Origin: DASQZK01 sp963771005
GTDB lineage: Bacteria; Bacteroidota; Bacteroidia; Bacteroidales; GCA-2748055
Reading direction: 5' to 3'
DNA: 64,000 bases
Assembly (NCBI GenBank): GCA_963771005.1
Contig: CAVYRO010000002.1
Coordinates: forward strand, 1,426,001-1,490,000
How positions within the stretch are numbered: the stretch's first letter is position 1; each line of letters opens with the position of its first letter. Both the position numbers and the translations under genes were made by a program. Below the pieces are notes generated by a model. It did no database searches and had not been told where the DNA came from. It saw only the letters and a list, made by a program, of their open reading frames with translations. Shown here one piece after another: positions 15,002 to 24,057 of the stretch.

Positions 15002-15745
15002 ATGGCAACATTCGGAATCGAAGGCATCCGGCATTTTTCACATGCCCGTGCCGCGGGTTGGGACGCTGAAGACCTGACCTATGTTTTTAACAACTGCAAC
15101 GGCATGGACAATGCCTTGCGCAGTAGGGGACATACACGATCCTTCTATTTTGCGGAGACTGACTGCTGGGAGATCGACCTGAATGATACCAGCAAGGGAG
15201 GAATAGACTCCGATTACTCTGATAACGTGGATCTCTTTTTTATCAGCACCCATGGAAATCACTGGGACGGGCATGCAGTTCTTGCATACGACAGCCCCCA
15301 TAATGATTATGTGGGAGATTCCCATAACTGGCTGCTCGGTAACAACTGGAACCTGGAATGGCTTCTCATGTACGCCTGCGAAACGCTCAACCTCGACAGC
15401 CCGCTTGATTACTGGGATGTTTTCCAACGCCTGCACAAAATGTGCGGCGCGTACGATGTGATGTGGGACGGATGGACTGTGGATGAATGCGGCGAGGATA
15501 CCGGAAATAATATGACCGGAGGGAAAACCGTAGCCGAAAGCTGGATCGACGGTGTCAGTGACTGGTGGGTCGACAATCATCCTATGGTCATAGCTGCCGA
15601 AAAACAATCCACCTGGAACGGCGGAAGCCTTGACTGGCCAAACACGACTATGAACCGGGATCATCTCTGGGGTCATGGAACCACGGTAGCCGATATTTTC
15701 CCTTCCCAGAAATACTGGTTAAGCTGGCGCTGGGCCGAAGGCTGA
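15002..15745 (+). CDS. DUF6345 protein with caspase/CHAT-like His-Cys pair
   Basis: The 247-residue protein is one I assign to DUF6345. Two hydrophobic strands end in the two residues expected of a clan-CD (caspase/gingipain/CHAT) peptidase: VDLFFISTHGNHWDGH (His84, compare CHAT 'GHG') and LEWLLMYACETLN (Cys126, compare CHAT 'LSACET'). The remaining sequence is Trp/Asp-rich and compact. There is no signal peptide with the chosen start; an upstream in-frame ATG would add 37 residues through a dispersed CCCTTCGG repeat, so I rejected it. It is followed 50 nt later by a gene whose C-half looks like a propeptide (FTP-like) domain. Protease function is inferred, not established. Confidence 0.7.
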   Translation: MATFGIEGIRHFSHARAAGWDAEDLTYVFNNCNGMDNALRSRGHTRSFYFAETDCWEIDLNDTSKGGIDSDYSDNVDLFFISTHGNHWDGHAVLAYDSPHNDYVGDSHNWLLGNNWNLEWLLMYACETLNLDSPLDYWDVFQRLHKMCGAYDVMWDGWTVDECGEDTGNNMTGGKTVAESWIDGVSDWWVDNHPMVIAAEKQSTWNGGSLDWPNTTMNRDHLWGHGTTVADIFPSQKYWLSWRWAEG

Positions 15746-15795
15746 TCAGGCATTTTTCTCTAAGTGATACTGATTTATAATTAAAAATTAAGACT

Positions 15796-16783
15796 ATGAG
15801 GACAGACGAAGAACTGAAAAAAATGCTTGTTGAAAAGGTACAGCATTTCCAGGATACCCTCCCCGTCTTCCGGGTCCGGAATTTGAATGCGCAGGAACTG
15901 CACAGTGAAGCACTGAAAATGATCCTGCCCTTTCTGGAGACGGAACAACTCAGGGAACTCCGGTTCGATTCTTCCCGGAATGAAAATTTTACCCGGCTGA
16001 ACTTGCAGGAAAATGCTTCCTTACTTTATTATCATGCCTCCGGTTATAAGCTTTTCCGGAAGAATACACCGCCTTTTTCAAAAATGGTGAGTGACGATGC
16101 CGAAAAAGCCGATGTCTCCGCGTTTAAAGGGATGGCTTGCGATCTTCTCGAAAAGAGCCGCCTTAATGTAGCTGCATCAAACGAGAAACTGAAATTCGAG
16201 CGGCTGTGGCAGTTAAAAGCTGCAGGAATGACCCGGGAAGGTGAAAAAACACCGGCCGTTATCAACCGGCTGGTTTATGCCTACCGCCGTTATGTAAATG
16301 AGGTTCCTGTATGGGGAAGTGCATCCGTCTTCATTAAGACTGCAGCGGAATATGAACTTGAAGAATTCGGGATCGATTGGAGGAAGATCCAGGAAGAACC
16401 CCTGACAATCGCTCAGGTAATAAGTCCTGAAGATGCGGCAACACATACCCTGGAAGATCTGCAGACACGGAAACCCCGAAAAGATATTCTCGGCAAAGGA
16501 TTTTATTCCCGAATTCTTTTCCCTGGGATATTTCTCGAATTCCAAGACCATGCAACAGACCATTCTCCAACCGGTATATGTGGCCCGGTTCGTATCAAAG
16601 GGATTTTCGAAAATGGGTCATGTTATCGTCGTGCCGGCAACAGGAACGCCTTATGAAAGCATATGCCGGAAGACATCGGTACCCCCGGCCGGCATGCCTC
16701 GTACAAAACCAACCGGAAAGAATGATAAGGTCAATCCGCGGACGATACCCGATACCGGACCTGTGAAATATGAAGGTTGCTGA
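15796..16783 (+). pseudogene. Partner of the DUF6345 gene, frameshifted near its 3' end
   Basis: The frame from MRTDEELKKMLVEKVQHFQD stays open to 16656. From about 16500 onward, however, the +1 frame (DFIPEFFSLGYFSNSKTMQQ ... GHVIVVPATGTPYE) reads like the natural continuation and ends at 16783. A single extra base near 16495-16510 explains this. The segment VYAYRRYVNEVPVWGSASVF resembles the FTP/propeptide motif of secreted peptidases and the N-terminal part of longer DUF6345 proteins, as far as I recall them. Here that part seems to be encoded separately, downstream of the catalytic-like gene. The frameshift could be a true mutation or a sequence error. If unbroken the product would be ~328 residues. 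Confidence 0.6.
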
Positions 16784-17054
16784 CCCCTGGAGAGTGACTG
16801 TTATATTCTCCTGAAGACGGGTGCCTGAGGATAATGGAGGCAGACGGACCGGAAATTCCCGCAAATAACAGAAAGCAATCTGTATCCTTGTCAGGTCATG
16901 GATTCTCCCGCAGATCCGCCGCCCCAATCGTTAATGGAAATGTAAAATGGAGACCCGGCGGTGATTCCTCATGCGGATTAGCAATTTTTCTTATCCATGC
17001 AATTTACTCTTCTTATCTTTGAGAAAAAGGAGACTGCTTTCAGATTGAAAGTTC

Positions 17055-19133
17055 TTATTTGGTTCCGAATATTTTAACCTGAAAATCATCCACATACGCC
17101 TTCTGTTTATCGACATTCCAAATGTATATTTTTAATCGTGAATTCGACTTCAGGTCTTTCTTTTTCACAGCTAACTCATGCTTTACCAGCCACCAATTCG
17201 AGTAGGCTTTAATATATTTATTGATTTCAACTGCATCCCAAATATAAGCTCCTTCGTCGTTTTCAACGGATATAATGAGCTTTGAACCGGTTTTATCCGG
17301 GAAATTACAATAAACGCTACAGCTTATCATTAACTCCGTAATGCTCTTTAAATCCAAAGAATCAATGTAATACTCAAAAGTGGATGAAAATTCCCAGACC
17401 TGAATTGAAGAATTTCCCTGGTATTTAATTTCCCGCGTAAGATTTTTATCATCCTGCTTCCAGTAATCCACTTCGTGTTCAAAATTGTTGATTGAGTAAA
17501 ACAGCAACTTACCCGTTTGTTCAGGAATGGAAAAATCTGACATCTCGTATATTGAAATGTTCAATTGATCATTTTGATAGAGCAACTTGTTTCCATTTGA
17601 AATATTTTTAGCATAATAGGGCAAATCATGATTATCCATGCCCGACAAATACCTTGTATACCAATTTAAAAATAATATTTTCGTCCGATTATCCGTTGAA
17701 TCGTACTTAAATTCTTTATAATCTAGAAGGGTAACTTTACCGCCCTTCCCAAAATTTTTATAATATTCACCTAAACGTTTTTGAACATCATTCGTGATAA
17801 CGACCCTGTTTTCGTTTGAATTCAATATATAATCGATAAAGATTTCTTTTTGTTTCCCGTAATTAATTTTTTGCGCGTAATGGATCATAGCAATTGGCTT
17901 AATTAATAATATGACCATAAAGAGCGCAATAAACAGAGTTTGAGTTAACAGACTTTTTTTAAATAATAGGTAAGCCAAGAACAATAATGATAAAGGAAAA
18001 TAAAGTTTCCAAAAATCATCTCCCGGTAAAAAGTATGAAATGATTGTGACTCCAATAAGTAAAGCAATTATTGAAATTTTAAAAGCTTTGTCTTCAATAA
18101 AGTTTTTAATAATAATTGACGCGGGTATTGAAACAACCGGTACTAAAAATAAATAATGTCTCGGGTCGAGACACATGGGAGAATATGAAGTGAATGAAAT
18201 AGACATAAAATTAGAAGATAACAACAATAGTATGGCGGAAATAGCCCAAAAGGAAAATGAATCCTCCATTTTAAAAATGCGCAATGATCCTTTTCTTGTT
18301 AAAATGGCAAGAACAAAAATAAACCCTGTTGTCAAACCTTGATATATTAGTAATCCAAAAAACTCATATAAAATCCTCTTTAGTAAAATTCCTACAGGTT
18401 GTTTATCATAACTACAAAGATTTAAATAGCTGTTATTTGCAATTGCTTCAAATCTTTTGAATAAATCCCCTGTAATTAACCAAATTAGTACAAAGTAAAT
18501 TAAAATTATGACCAAGCCGCCGAGGATTGTATACAGCCAAAATTTTTGATTTCTTTTATATAATATATCCAAACCAAATAAATATAACAATAGGGGGATA
18601 ATTAATATAATTGTTCCCTTAGACATAAAACCAAATAATAACGCAAAAATTAATAATAATGAAAATACTATTGATCTTTTATTTTCATTTCGATATCTAT
18701 ATTGGTGAATTATATATAAGCTAAGAATAACCGACAGAGCTACATAAATATCTGTCATAATCTTATCTGAATAAAAGATAAACCAATTTGATAAAGCGGT
18801 TAATGCTAATCCGATAATTAATGTTCTATTGCCAATATCCTTTAATAAATTAAAGACAATAAATAACAGTATTAGAGATATTAAAATAGAGGGTAATGAT
18901 GAAGCAAAATCGGAAACCCCGAAGACCGAATAAGATAAAGACGTGAGAAATAGTATAGGGGTTCTAAAGGTGAAATGATCATTGTAATTAATTCTCCCAT
19001 TCAATATATCATTTGAAATCTTAGCATAATGCAGATCATCATATCCGTAATGTCCAATATATCCGAATATGTGATAGGCAACTATTAATGCACTAAAAGC
19101 CGCTAATATTAAAAATTGTCTTTTTGATTTCAT
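17055..19133 (-). CDS. GT-C (ArnT/PMT, GT39-like) membrane glycosyltransferase
   Basis: The 692-residue polytopic protein has ~11-12 hydrophobic helices from residue 8 to ~430 and a C-terminal extracytoplasmic domain of ~260 residues. The first periplasmic loop carries GYDDLHYAKIS (Asp32-Asp33) and later FTFRTPILFL, as in lipid-phosphate-sugar-dependent GT-C transferases (glycosyltransferase family 39/ArnT-like). The C-terminal domain (SIQVWEFSSTFEYYIDSLDL ... KIYIWNVDKQKAYVDDFQVK) looks like a carbohydrate-binding-type beta-sandwich. It would glycosylate a lipid or protein acceptor from a polyprenyl-phosphate donor. Codons are far more A/T-rich than those of both neighbours, suggesting transfer. 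It stands alone, with no polysaccharide cluster adjacent. Confidence 0.78.
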   Translation of the reverse strand: MKSKRQFLILAAFSALIVAYHIFGYIGHYGYDDLHYAKISNDILNGRINYNDHFTFRTPILFLTSLSYSVFGVSDFASSLPSILISLILLFIVFNLLKDIGNRTLIIGLALTALSNWFIFYSDKIMTDIYVALSVILSLYIIHQYRYRNENKRSIVFSLLLIFALLFGFMSKGTIILIIPLLLYLFGLDILYKRNQKFWLYTILGGLVIILIYFVLIWLITGDLFKRFEAIANNSYLNLCSYDKQPVGILLKRILYEFFGLLIYQGLTTGFIFVLAILTRKGSLRIFKMEDSFSFWAISAILLLLSSNFMSISFTSYSPMCLDPRHYLFLVPVVSIPASIIIKNFIEDKAFKISIIALLIGVTIISYFLPGDDFWKLYFPLSLLFLAYLLFKKSLLTQTLFIALFMVILLIKPIAMIHYAQKINYGKQKEIFIDYILNSNENRVVITNDVQKRLGEYYKNFGKGGKVTLLDYKEFKYDSTDNRTKILFLNWYTRYLSGMDNHDLPYYAKNISNGNKLLYQNDQLNISIYEMSDFSIPEQTGKLLFYSINNFEHEVDYWKQDDKNLTREIKYQGNSSIQVWEFSSTFEYYIDSLDLKSITELMISCSVYCNFPDKTGSKLIISVENDEGAYIWDAVEINKYIKAYSNWWLVKHELAVKKKDLKSNSRLKIYIWNVDKQKAYVDDFQVKIFGTK

Positions 19134-19174
19134 TATAATGCGATCAATAATTTATTGGCGTTCAGCAAAAGGTT

Positions 19175-20935
19175 TCAATGGCTCCCCGTCGAATAAACGA
19201 TACTTCCACCCGTCATCGTCAGCTCCGACCGGATCCCACGGATGCGATCCGTGGGGCAGGTGAGGATATCATCGGAGAGAATGACAAGGTCAGCCAGTTT
19301 CCCGGGTTCAAGAGAACCCTTGATATTCTCTTCGAATGATGCATATGCATTGCTGACGGTATACATCCGGAGGGCTTCCTCCCTGGTAACGGCTTCCTCC
19401 GGCATGATGACGGCTCCACCCTCCGTTTTCCTGGTGATCATACTCCACATGGCGAGGAAGGGATTGTAGGGATTGACGGATTCAACGGCATCGAATTTTA
19501 CCATGTGATCCGAGCCCCCGTTGACAACCACCCCTGAATCGAGAAGCGACCGGTAAGGCATGAAAGTTTTGATACGGTCATCACCCAGGATCAACTTCAT
19601 GGCCGCTGCATCCTTGTAAAACCATGCCGCCTGCATGTCGGCATACACTCCCAGTCGGTGCATCCGTGAAATTGAGGCGGGAGTGAAAAAATTCCCGTGG
19701 ATGATGGAAAACCGGCGGTCCTCCAAAGGTATGGTCTTGTTAACTTCCTCGTAAGCATTTAGCAAAAGGTCGACCCCTCCCCCGCCCGTACAGTGAGCGG
19801 TGAACTTCCATCCGTTTTCTGCAGCGGTTTTTACCAGGGGAACAAGATCCGCATACGAATAATTCAATATCCCGCGATATCCTTCCGCCGGAATTCCGTA
19901 AATGTTCGCAGCTTTTTCTCCCCAGGGTTCCCGCAGGTAAGCGGTCCCTGTTAAAATGCCCCCGTCCAGGATCACTTTCAGGGCACCTATCCGCACCCAC
20001 TCATCGCCATCCCCGGTTTTATAATCCATAGTTTTTATTTTCCTGACAGGTGCATCAACCGGCTCACCCGGATCCCTCGTAAGTAGAATGTTCACAAACA
20101 CACGGGTGGTCAGCATTCCTTCATTCAGCATTTCACGGTATAACCTGTAGATATCGTAGTTGCCGGCACCTTCCGTAACACTTGTTATACCGTAGGCATT
20201 GTAACGCTGCATCATCGCAGCGAGAGCCTCTTTCCTTTGCTCTATCGTATATTTTTTGGGTGGCGGTAGCTTCAATAATGAAAATGCATGGCGCTTGATA
20301 AGACCGTTAGGTTTCCCGGTTTTTTTATCCCGCATCACGCCGGAATTGTCCATACCTGCATCAATCCCAGAAACCTTCATGGCAGCCGTATTGATTACCC
20401 CGCCATAGGATCCGTTAAGAAAGACCGGATTTCGCGGTGCGGCGGCATCGAGCTCATCCAGTGTGGGAGGCCGGAGATCCCGGAGCCGGGTATAAAAGAA
20501 CTTGGGAAAAATGATCCATTCACCGTCAGCCTTCGTAAGCGCCTCTGAACGGACCCATACCAGTAATTCATCGATCGAATGAACATCGGGTATCTCTTCT
20601 TCCAGTTCGCTGAGAGCCGCCTGCAGGGGATGAAGGTGTCCCTCTATCAGTCCGGGAACCACGGCCCGGCCCCCGGCATCGATAACCTTGGTTCCTTTAC
20701 GGATATATTTCCTGATCTTCCGTTCCCGGTCTACAGCCACGATCCGGTCTCCTTTTACTGCAATGCCTTCGCTGATATCCGAATGCAGGTCCATAGTGAT
20801 CACCTTCGCATTTAGGATCACGTAATCCGCGCGATCCGGAGAAATACAGGAGATGAGAACGGTCAAAAGCAGTATTATGCCGGGAAGGAACCTGGGATAT
20901 TTTCTTTTGGTGGTATTCATCCTGTATTTTTTCAT
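19175..20935 (-). CDS. YtcJ-like amidohydrolase lipoprotein
   Basis: The ~586-residue protein is of the amidohydrolase_3 (YtcJ) family. The N-terminus has a long hydrophobic segment ending LLTVLISC, a lipobox with Cys30. The metal-site motifs are PGLIEGHLHP (HxH), FTAHCTGGGGVDLLLNAYE, FSIIHGNFF and GGSDHMVKFDAVES, and the chain ends with the usual SLEPGKLADLVILSDD. Members hydrolyse N-substituted amides or carbamoylated compounds; the substrate is not predictable. It is likely anchored in the outer or inner membrane facing the periplasm. The gene follows the GNAT gene on the same strand with ~65 nt between. The start was taken at MKKYRMNTTK; MNTTKRKYP 15 nt later is the alternative. Longer in-frame starts overlap the GNAT gene. 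Confidence 0.82.
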   Translation of the reverse strand: MKKYRMNTTKRKYPRFLPGIILLLTVLISCISPDRADYVILNAKVITMDLHSDISEGIAVKGDRIVAVDRERKIRKYIRKGTKVIDAGGRAVVPGLIEGHLHPLQAALSELEEEIPDVHSIDELLVWVRSEALTKADGEWIIFPKFFYTRLRDLRPPTLDELDAAAPRNPVFLNGSYGGVINTAAMKVSGIDAGMDNSGVMRDKKTGKPNGLIKRHAFSLLKLPPPKKYTIEQRKEALAAMMQRYNAYGITSVTEGAGNYDIYRLYREMLNEGMLTTRVFVNILLTRDPGEPVDAPVRKIKTMDYKTGDGDEWVRIGALKVILDGGILTGTAYLREPWGEKAANIYGIPAEGYRGILNYSYADLVPLVKTAAENGWKFTAHCTGGGGVDLLLNAYEEVNKTIPLEDRRFSIIHGNFFTPASISRMHRLGVYADMQAAWFYKDAAAMKLILGDDRIKTFMPYRSLLDSGVVVNGGSDHMVKFDAVESVNPYNPFLAMWSMITRKTEGGAVIMPEEAVTREEALRMYTVSNAYASFEENIKGSLEPGKLADLVILSDDILTCPTDRIRGIRSELTMTGGSIVYSTGSH

Positions 20936-20999
20936 TTCTTTTTTACCTGCCTTTCGCTGTAAAATTAAATCCGGATCACCGGAGAGAAAGGAATCCCTC

Positions 21000-21854
21000 T
21001 CATCCGAATTCCGGTCCGCTGATAAGATACTGCAGGGAAGACTTTCCCGGGAAGGGATTTTTCTCAAGGTACATCCGTGTAAACGGTCGCTGGGTGACAA
21101 AACCGGCTGATTCCAGCCATTTCCGGAATACTACTTTTTCTCCGGGCACATCCGCTAATACCGGCCGGTCCTTACTATTGCCAAGAGCTGCCGCGACAAG
21201 TGCCATTGCATCCTTTTCGTTCGCAGCACACAAAGGGCCTATTTGCGTGAACTTCGAACCATGGCGCCCCAGGATAAAACCTTTGATTTTGTGGTCTTCC
21301 CTGATCATCCACATTAATTCCGGGGCCGATGCAGCAAGATACCCGACCAGAGATTCCCGTCGTGATCCGAAAGTAGACGCATCAAGGCTTACAGCTTCAC
21401 CGAGATGTGCATTTTTCATGGGTTCGGGCCGGTCGTCATTGACATCAAAAAGCCCGCCTTGCCTCGTCATCCTGAATAGAATACATTCATCAATGAAGCC
21501 CAGCTTCCTGTAAACGGGATGACCAGCCGGGGTGGCATCGAGTTTTATGGACGGGATGTCTTTTAAAAGCATGAACGTATGCGTTAGCATGGCCTTGCTT
21601 ATGCCCTGCCCGCGGAATTCACGGTCAACAAGTACCATGCCGGTCCAGGCAACCCTTTCCTGGTAAACGATTGCCGTCGTTGTTCCAACCAGTTTCTCCC
21701 CGAACCAGGCACCTATACAAACATTCCCTTCGCCCCCGATAAGGAACCGCCAGTCACTCTCCGCCTGGTTCCAGTTTTCGGCCATGGAAAGCTGGCGGGC
21801 AGCCTGAACATCCTCCTTTTGCAGAGCCGATATGTTTATCCCTTGCTTCTCCAT
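21000..21854 (-). CDS. GNAT N-acetyltransferase with second acetyltransferase-like domain
   Basis: The 284-residue cytosolic protein has an N-terminal GNAT domain (residues ~5-130) with the acetyl-CoA motif VDREFRGQGISKAMLTHTFM, followed by the SIKLDATPAGHPVYRKLGF motif common in this class. A C-terminal domain (LVGYLAASAPELMWMIREDH ... IGPLCAANEKDAMALVAAAL) matches the YitH/HolE-type GNAT-associated domain (Acetyltransf_18). Substrate unknown; some relatives act on antibiotics or free amines. It is the first gene of a two-gene unit with the amidohydrolase lipoprotein, which might process related compounds. Confidence 0.83.
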   Translation of the reverse strand: MEKQGINISALQKEDVQAARQLSMAENWNQAESDWRFLIGGEGNVCIGAWFGEKLVGTTTAIVYQERVAWTGMVLVDREFRGQGISKAMLTHTFMLLKDIPSIKLDATPAGHPVYRKLGFIDECILFRMTRQGGLFDVNDDRPEPMKNAHLGEAVSLDASTFGSRRESLVGYLAASAPELMWMIREDHKIKGFILGRHGSKFTQIGPLCAANEKDAMALVAAALGNSKDRPVLADVPGEKVVFRKWLESAGFVTQRPFTRMYLEKNPFPGKSSLQYLISGPEFG

Positions 21855-21990
21855 TTGACTACAGCTAAAATAGTGATATTAATTGAAAACATTGTTCCGC
21901 ATCGAAAGCAACCGGGATACTTTTACATCTTTCTTTGCAGACCGGCCGGTTTCATCCTTCCCGGAATTTTTCTCATCCTGCCGGTTAAGA

Positions 21991-22637
21991 TCATCCCCCT
22001 GCTGAACTGATCTTCCATTTCCTCAAGACTCCTCCCCTGGTCTCCGGCAATTTTAAAAGGATGAACAAAAATCCGGAAAGACAAATAAAGGCGTATAGCC
22101 AGAATGTACCTCCGGCGTGGAGAAGATTGTTAAGCAACGGGAAGGTATAGGTGAGGACGAAGCATGCCGCCCATAATGCCGATGTTGCAACAGCCATGGC
22201 AGCTCCCCTTATTTTATTCGGAAAAATCTCGGCGAGGATACCCAGGTCACGGGGGCCATGGAAACTGCATATACAGCTATGGCGGCAATTACAAGCGATA
22301 AAACGAATATTCCCCTGATCTCAAGAAAATAAAACAGGCCCAGTACAGGATATATCCCGGCAAGACCTGAAGATCCGGCAAGCATAAGTTTCCTCCGGCC
22401 CCAGTTATCGACAAGTCGCATGGCAAGAAGCGTAAAAATGAGGTTCACCGTGCTCATAGCGAGGCCCTGGAGGTAAGATGAATCAATGATCGCAAAAAAC
22501 TGTTCGTAGAAAGGTTTGGCACCACCGATCACAACCCAATCGTAGCCAAACAGAAGCCCCCCCATTGCCGAAACCAGTGTGATCCGGAGGATGAAAGCAG
22601 TATTAAGTTTCACTTTTTTATGCAGATATGAAAGCAT
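21991..22637 (-). pseudogene. Decayed MFS sugar porter (internal deletion plus frameshift)
   Basis: The remaining pieces align with the intact sugar porter at 43209-44813. TM1 (ITLVSAMGGLLFGYDWVVIG) is followed at once by the TM7-TM10 region (STVNLIFTLLAMRLVDNWGR ... YAVSMAPVTWV), so roughly the central half is missing. After VTWV one base is lost near 22239; the other frame restores ILAEIFPNKIRGAAMAVATS and runs to LPETRGGVL. It is not functional. The first part is open further upstream through non-coding repeats, so I start it at MLSYLHKKVKLN. No associated sugar genes flank it. Confidence 0.85.
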
Positions 22638-22963
22638 AAAAATAGCAAAACCCGGAAAACAAACAATTTTTGGAAGAAAGGTCTTTTGAGAGTCCCACCG
22701 GACTACCCCTAAATCCCCTGGGAGGGGACTTTGCGACGATTCTTTGAAATAGGTTTCAACACTGAATAGGAATGGTACCCTTTCACCGTTAAAATGGATA
22801 CCACTCAAATTTCATTTTTTTCATTTTTTCGCCATCTCTTTCGAAAGAATAGCAACGAGTTGACAAAAAAGAAAAATATCCTCTATGACTGAAGCCGGTA
22901 CCACTTTTGACGGTAGAAGGGTATCATTCTACCGCTCGTAAAGTGGGATTTAGAGGTAGGTAG

Positions 22964-23085
22964 GCCGAAAATCAAGTACAGTCGCAAACTCCCCTTCCAG
23001 GGGTTAGGGGTAGGTAGTACGTGCCGAAAATTAAGTACCGTCGCAAAGTCCCCTTCCAGGGATTTAGGGATAGGGGTAGGTGTAG
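22964..23085. repeat. Two direct ~55-62-bp repeats with a CCCCTTCCAGGG core
   Basis: Both units begin GCCGAAAAT(C/T)AAGTAC, continue GTCGCAAA and TCCCCTTCCAGGG, and end TAGGGGTAGGT. A third, partial copy in inverted orientation lies at ~22700-22740 (reverse complement GTCGCAAAGTCCCCTCCCAG). The gap 22638-23215 also holds a hairpin at ~22899-22947 (arms CGGTAGAA/TTCTACCG) and otherwise nothing coding. Confidence 0.7.
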
Positions 23086-23130
23086 TGCGAGCAGAGATTT
23101 ATGATAAGAATTACACAGGATATTCATAAT

Positions 23131-23184
23131 TTCAAAATGTATGTCCCCTTCGACTCCGGTCTCAGGGAACATACAATTTTGAAA
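23131..23184 (-). terminator. Long stem-loop downstream of the peroxiredoxin gene
   Basis: The left arm TTCAAAATGTATGTCCCCT and right arm AGGGAACATACAATTTTGAA pair with few mismatches around a CGACTCCGGTCTC loop. It lies ~30 nt past the peroxiredoxin stop codon. An A/T-rich stem end with a G/C-rich tip suits a terminator or 3'-end stabiliser; the loop is a CCCTTCGACTCCG-type dispersed motif. Confidence 0.5.
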
Positions 23185-23215
23185 ATAACTATTTGAGAAA
23201 AATTATAAGACAATA

Positions 23216-23935
23216 TTAATGAAAGGGTTTGAACACCATAAACCAGCTAAGCTGATAAAGTGAAGAACCATCCTTACCCAGGTTACCGCGTTCTTCCTGG
23301 CTAATCACGGGGACCATGACATCATCACCATGCTCCCAGTTTACCGGTGTGACGACATCCTTATTTGAATAGGTCGTTTCGAGGGCAAGAAGTGTTCTTT
23401 TAACTTCCTCGATATTCCGGCCTACCTCGTTGGGGTAAAAGAAAATAGCCCTTATGATATTATCCGGATCAATAAAATATACCCCGCGTATATTATTTGT
23501 TGTACTCGAACTGGACTGTAGCATCCCGTAAAGCTTTGCTACATGCAGCCCATCGTCCGAAACAATGGGAAATTCAATTTTGACAGGTGAACGTCCTTTG
23601 TACTGGAGTCCTTCAAGGGCTGTTTTCCAGCTTCTGTGCAGATCGAGAAGGTCAGTGGAAACGACGATAAGTTTGGCATTCATTTCATCAAAATTTTTCT
23701 GTTCATAGGCAAGCTCAAGGACTTCGGAGGAACATACCGGAGTGAAATCTTTAGGATGGGAAAACAAAATCTTCCAGTTTTTCCCGAAATCATTGGGAAA
23801 ATTAATATCGCCATTGGTTGAGGCAGCGATGAATGACGGAGCAACCGATCCGAGTTCAGGAATTCTGATGACTTGTGACCAGGAAGCAGACATCACAAGA
23901 CAAGAGAGCAGGCAAATTAAAAAGGCGTTTTTCAT
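23216..23935 (-). CDS. Exported 1-Cys (Prx6-type) peroxiredoxin
   Basis: The 239-residue protein has a signal peptide (MKNAFLICLLSCLVMSASWS), so it acts in the periplasm. The peroxidatic motif is HPKDFTPVCSSE with Cys68, in the Prx6 arrangement (PVCTTE-like). The C-terminal extension with VVTPVNWEHGDDVMVPVISQ is the Prx6-class dimer/C-terminal domain. No second cysteine follows, so it should be a 1-Cys enzyme reduced by an external thiol. It would remove H2O2 or organic peroxides. Most Prx6-type enzymes are cytosolic, so the leader is noteworthy. A TACATTTG -7 element lies 40 nt before the start. The adjacent HTCS gene lies upstream on the same strand but is probably separate. Confidence 0.88.
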   Translation of the reverse strand: MKNAFLICLLSCLVMSASWSQVIRIPELGSVAPSFIAASTNGDINFPNDFGKNWKILFSHPKDFTPVCSSEVLELAYEQKNFDEMNAKLIVVSTDLLDLHRSWKTALEGLQYKGRSPVKIEFPIVSDDGLHVAKLYGMLQSSSSTTNNIRGVYFIDPDNIIRAIFFYPNEVGRNIEEVKRTLLALETTYSNKDVVTPVNWEHGDDVMVPVISQEERGNLGKDGSSLYQLSWFMVFKPFH

Positions 23936-23974
23936 AATTCTTGTTTTTAGTTAACAGATTGGAGATAACGGGTA

Positions 23975-23982
23975 CAAATGTA
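23975..23982 (-). promoter_or_regulatory. Putative -7 element (TACATTTG) for the peroxiredoxin gene
   Basis: The minus strand reads TACATTTG, a TAnnTTTG match, 40 nt before the start codon at 23935. It lies in the gap after the HTCS stop and supports independent transcription. Confidence 0.5.
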
Positions 23983-24057
23983 TGGATACAGGTTGGGCAG
24001 GGCATAGGAAATTTCTGTCAAAAAGAGGTAAGAATTTTACACCGGTGAGTGGAAAAA

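Noticed and set aside
22638..22808. Extended N-terminus of the decayed sugar porter
   Set aside because: The extra 57 codons translate a dispersed CCCCTCCCAGG repeat and lie before the natural TM1 start.
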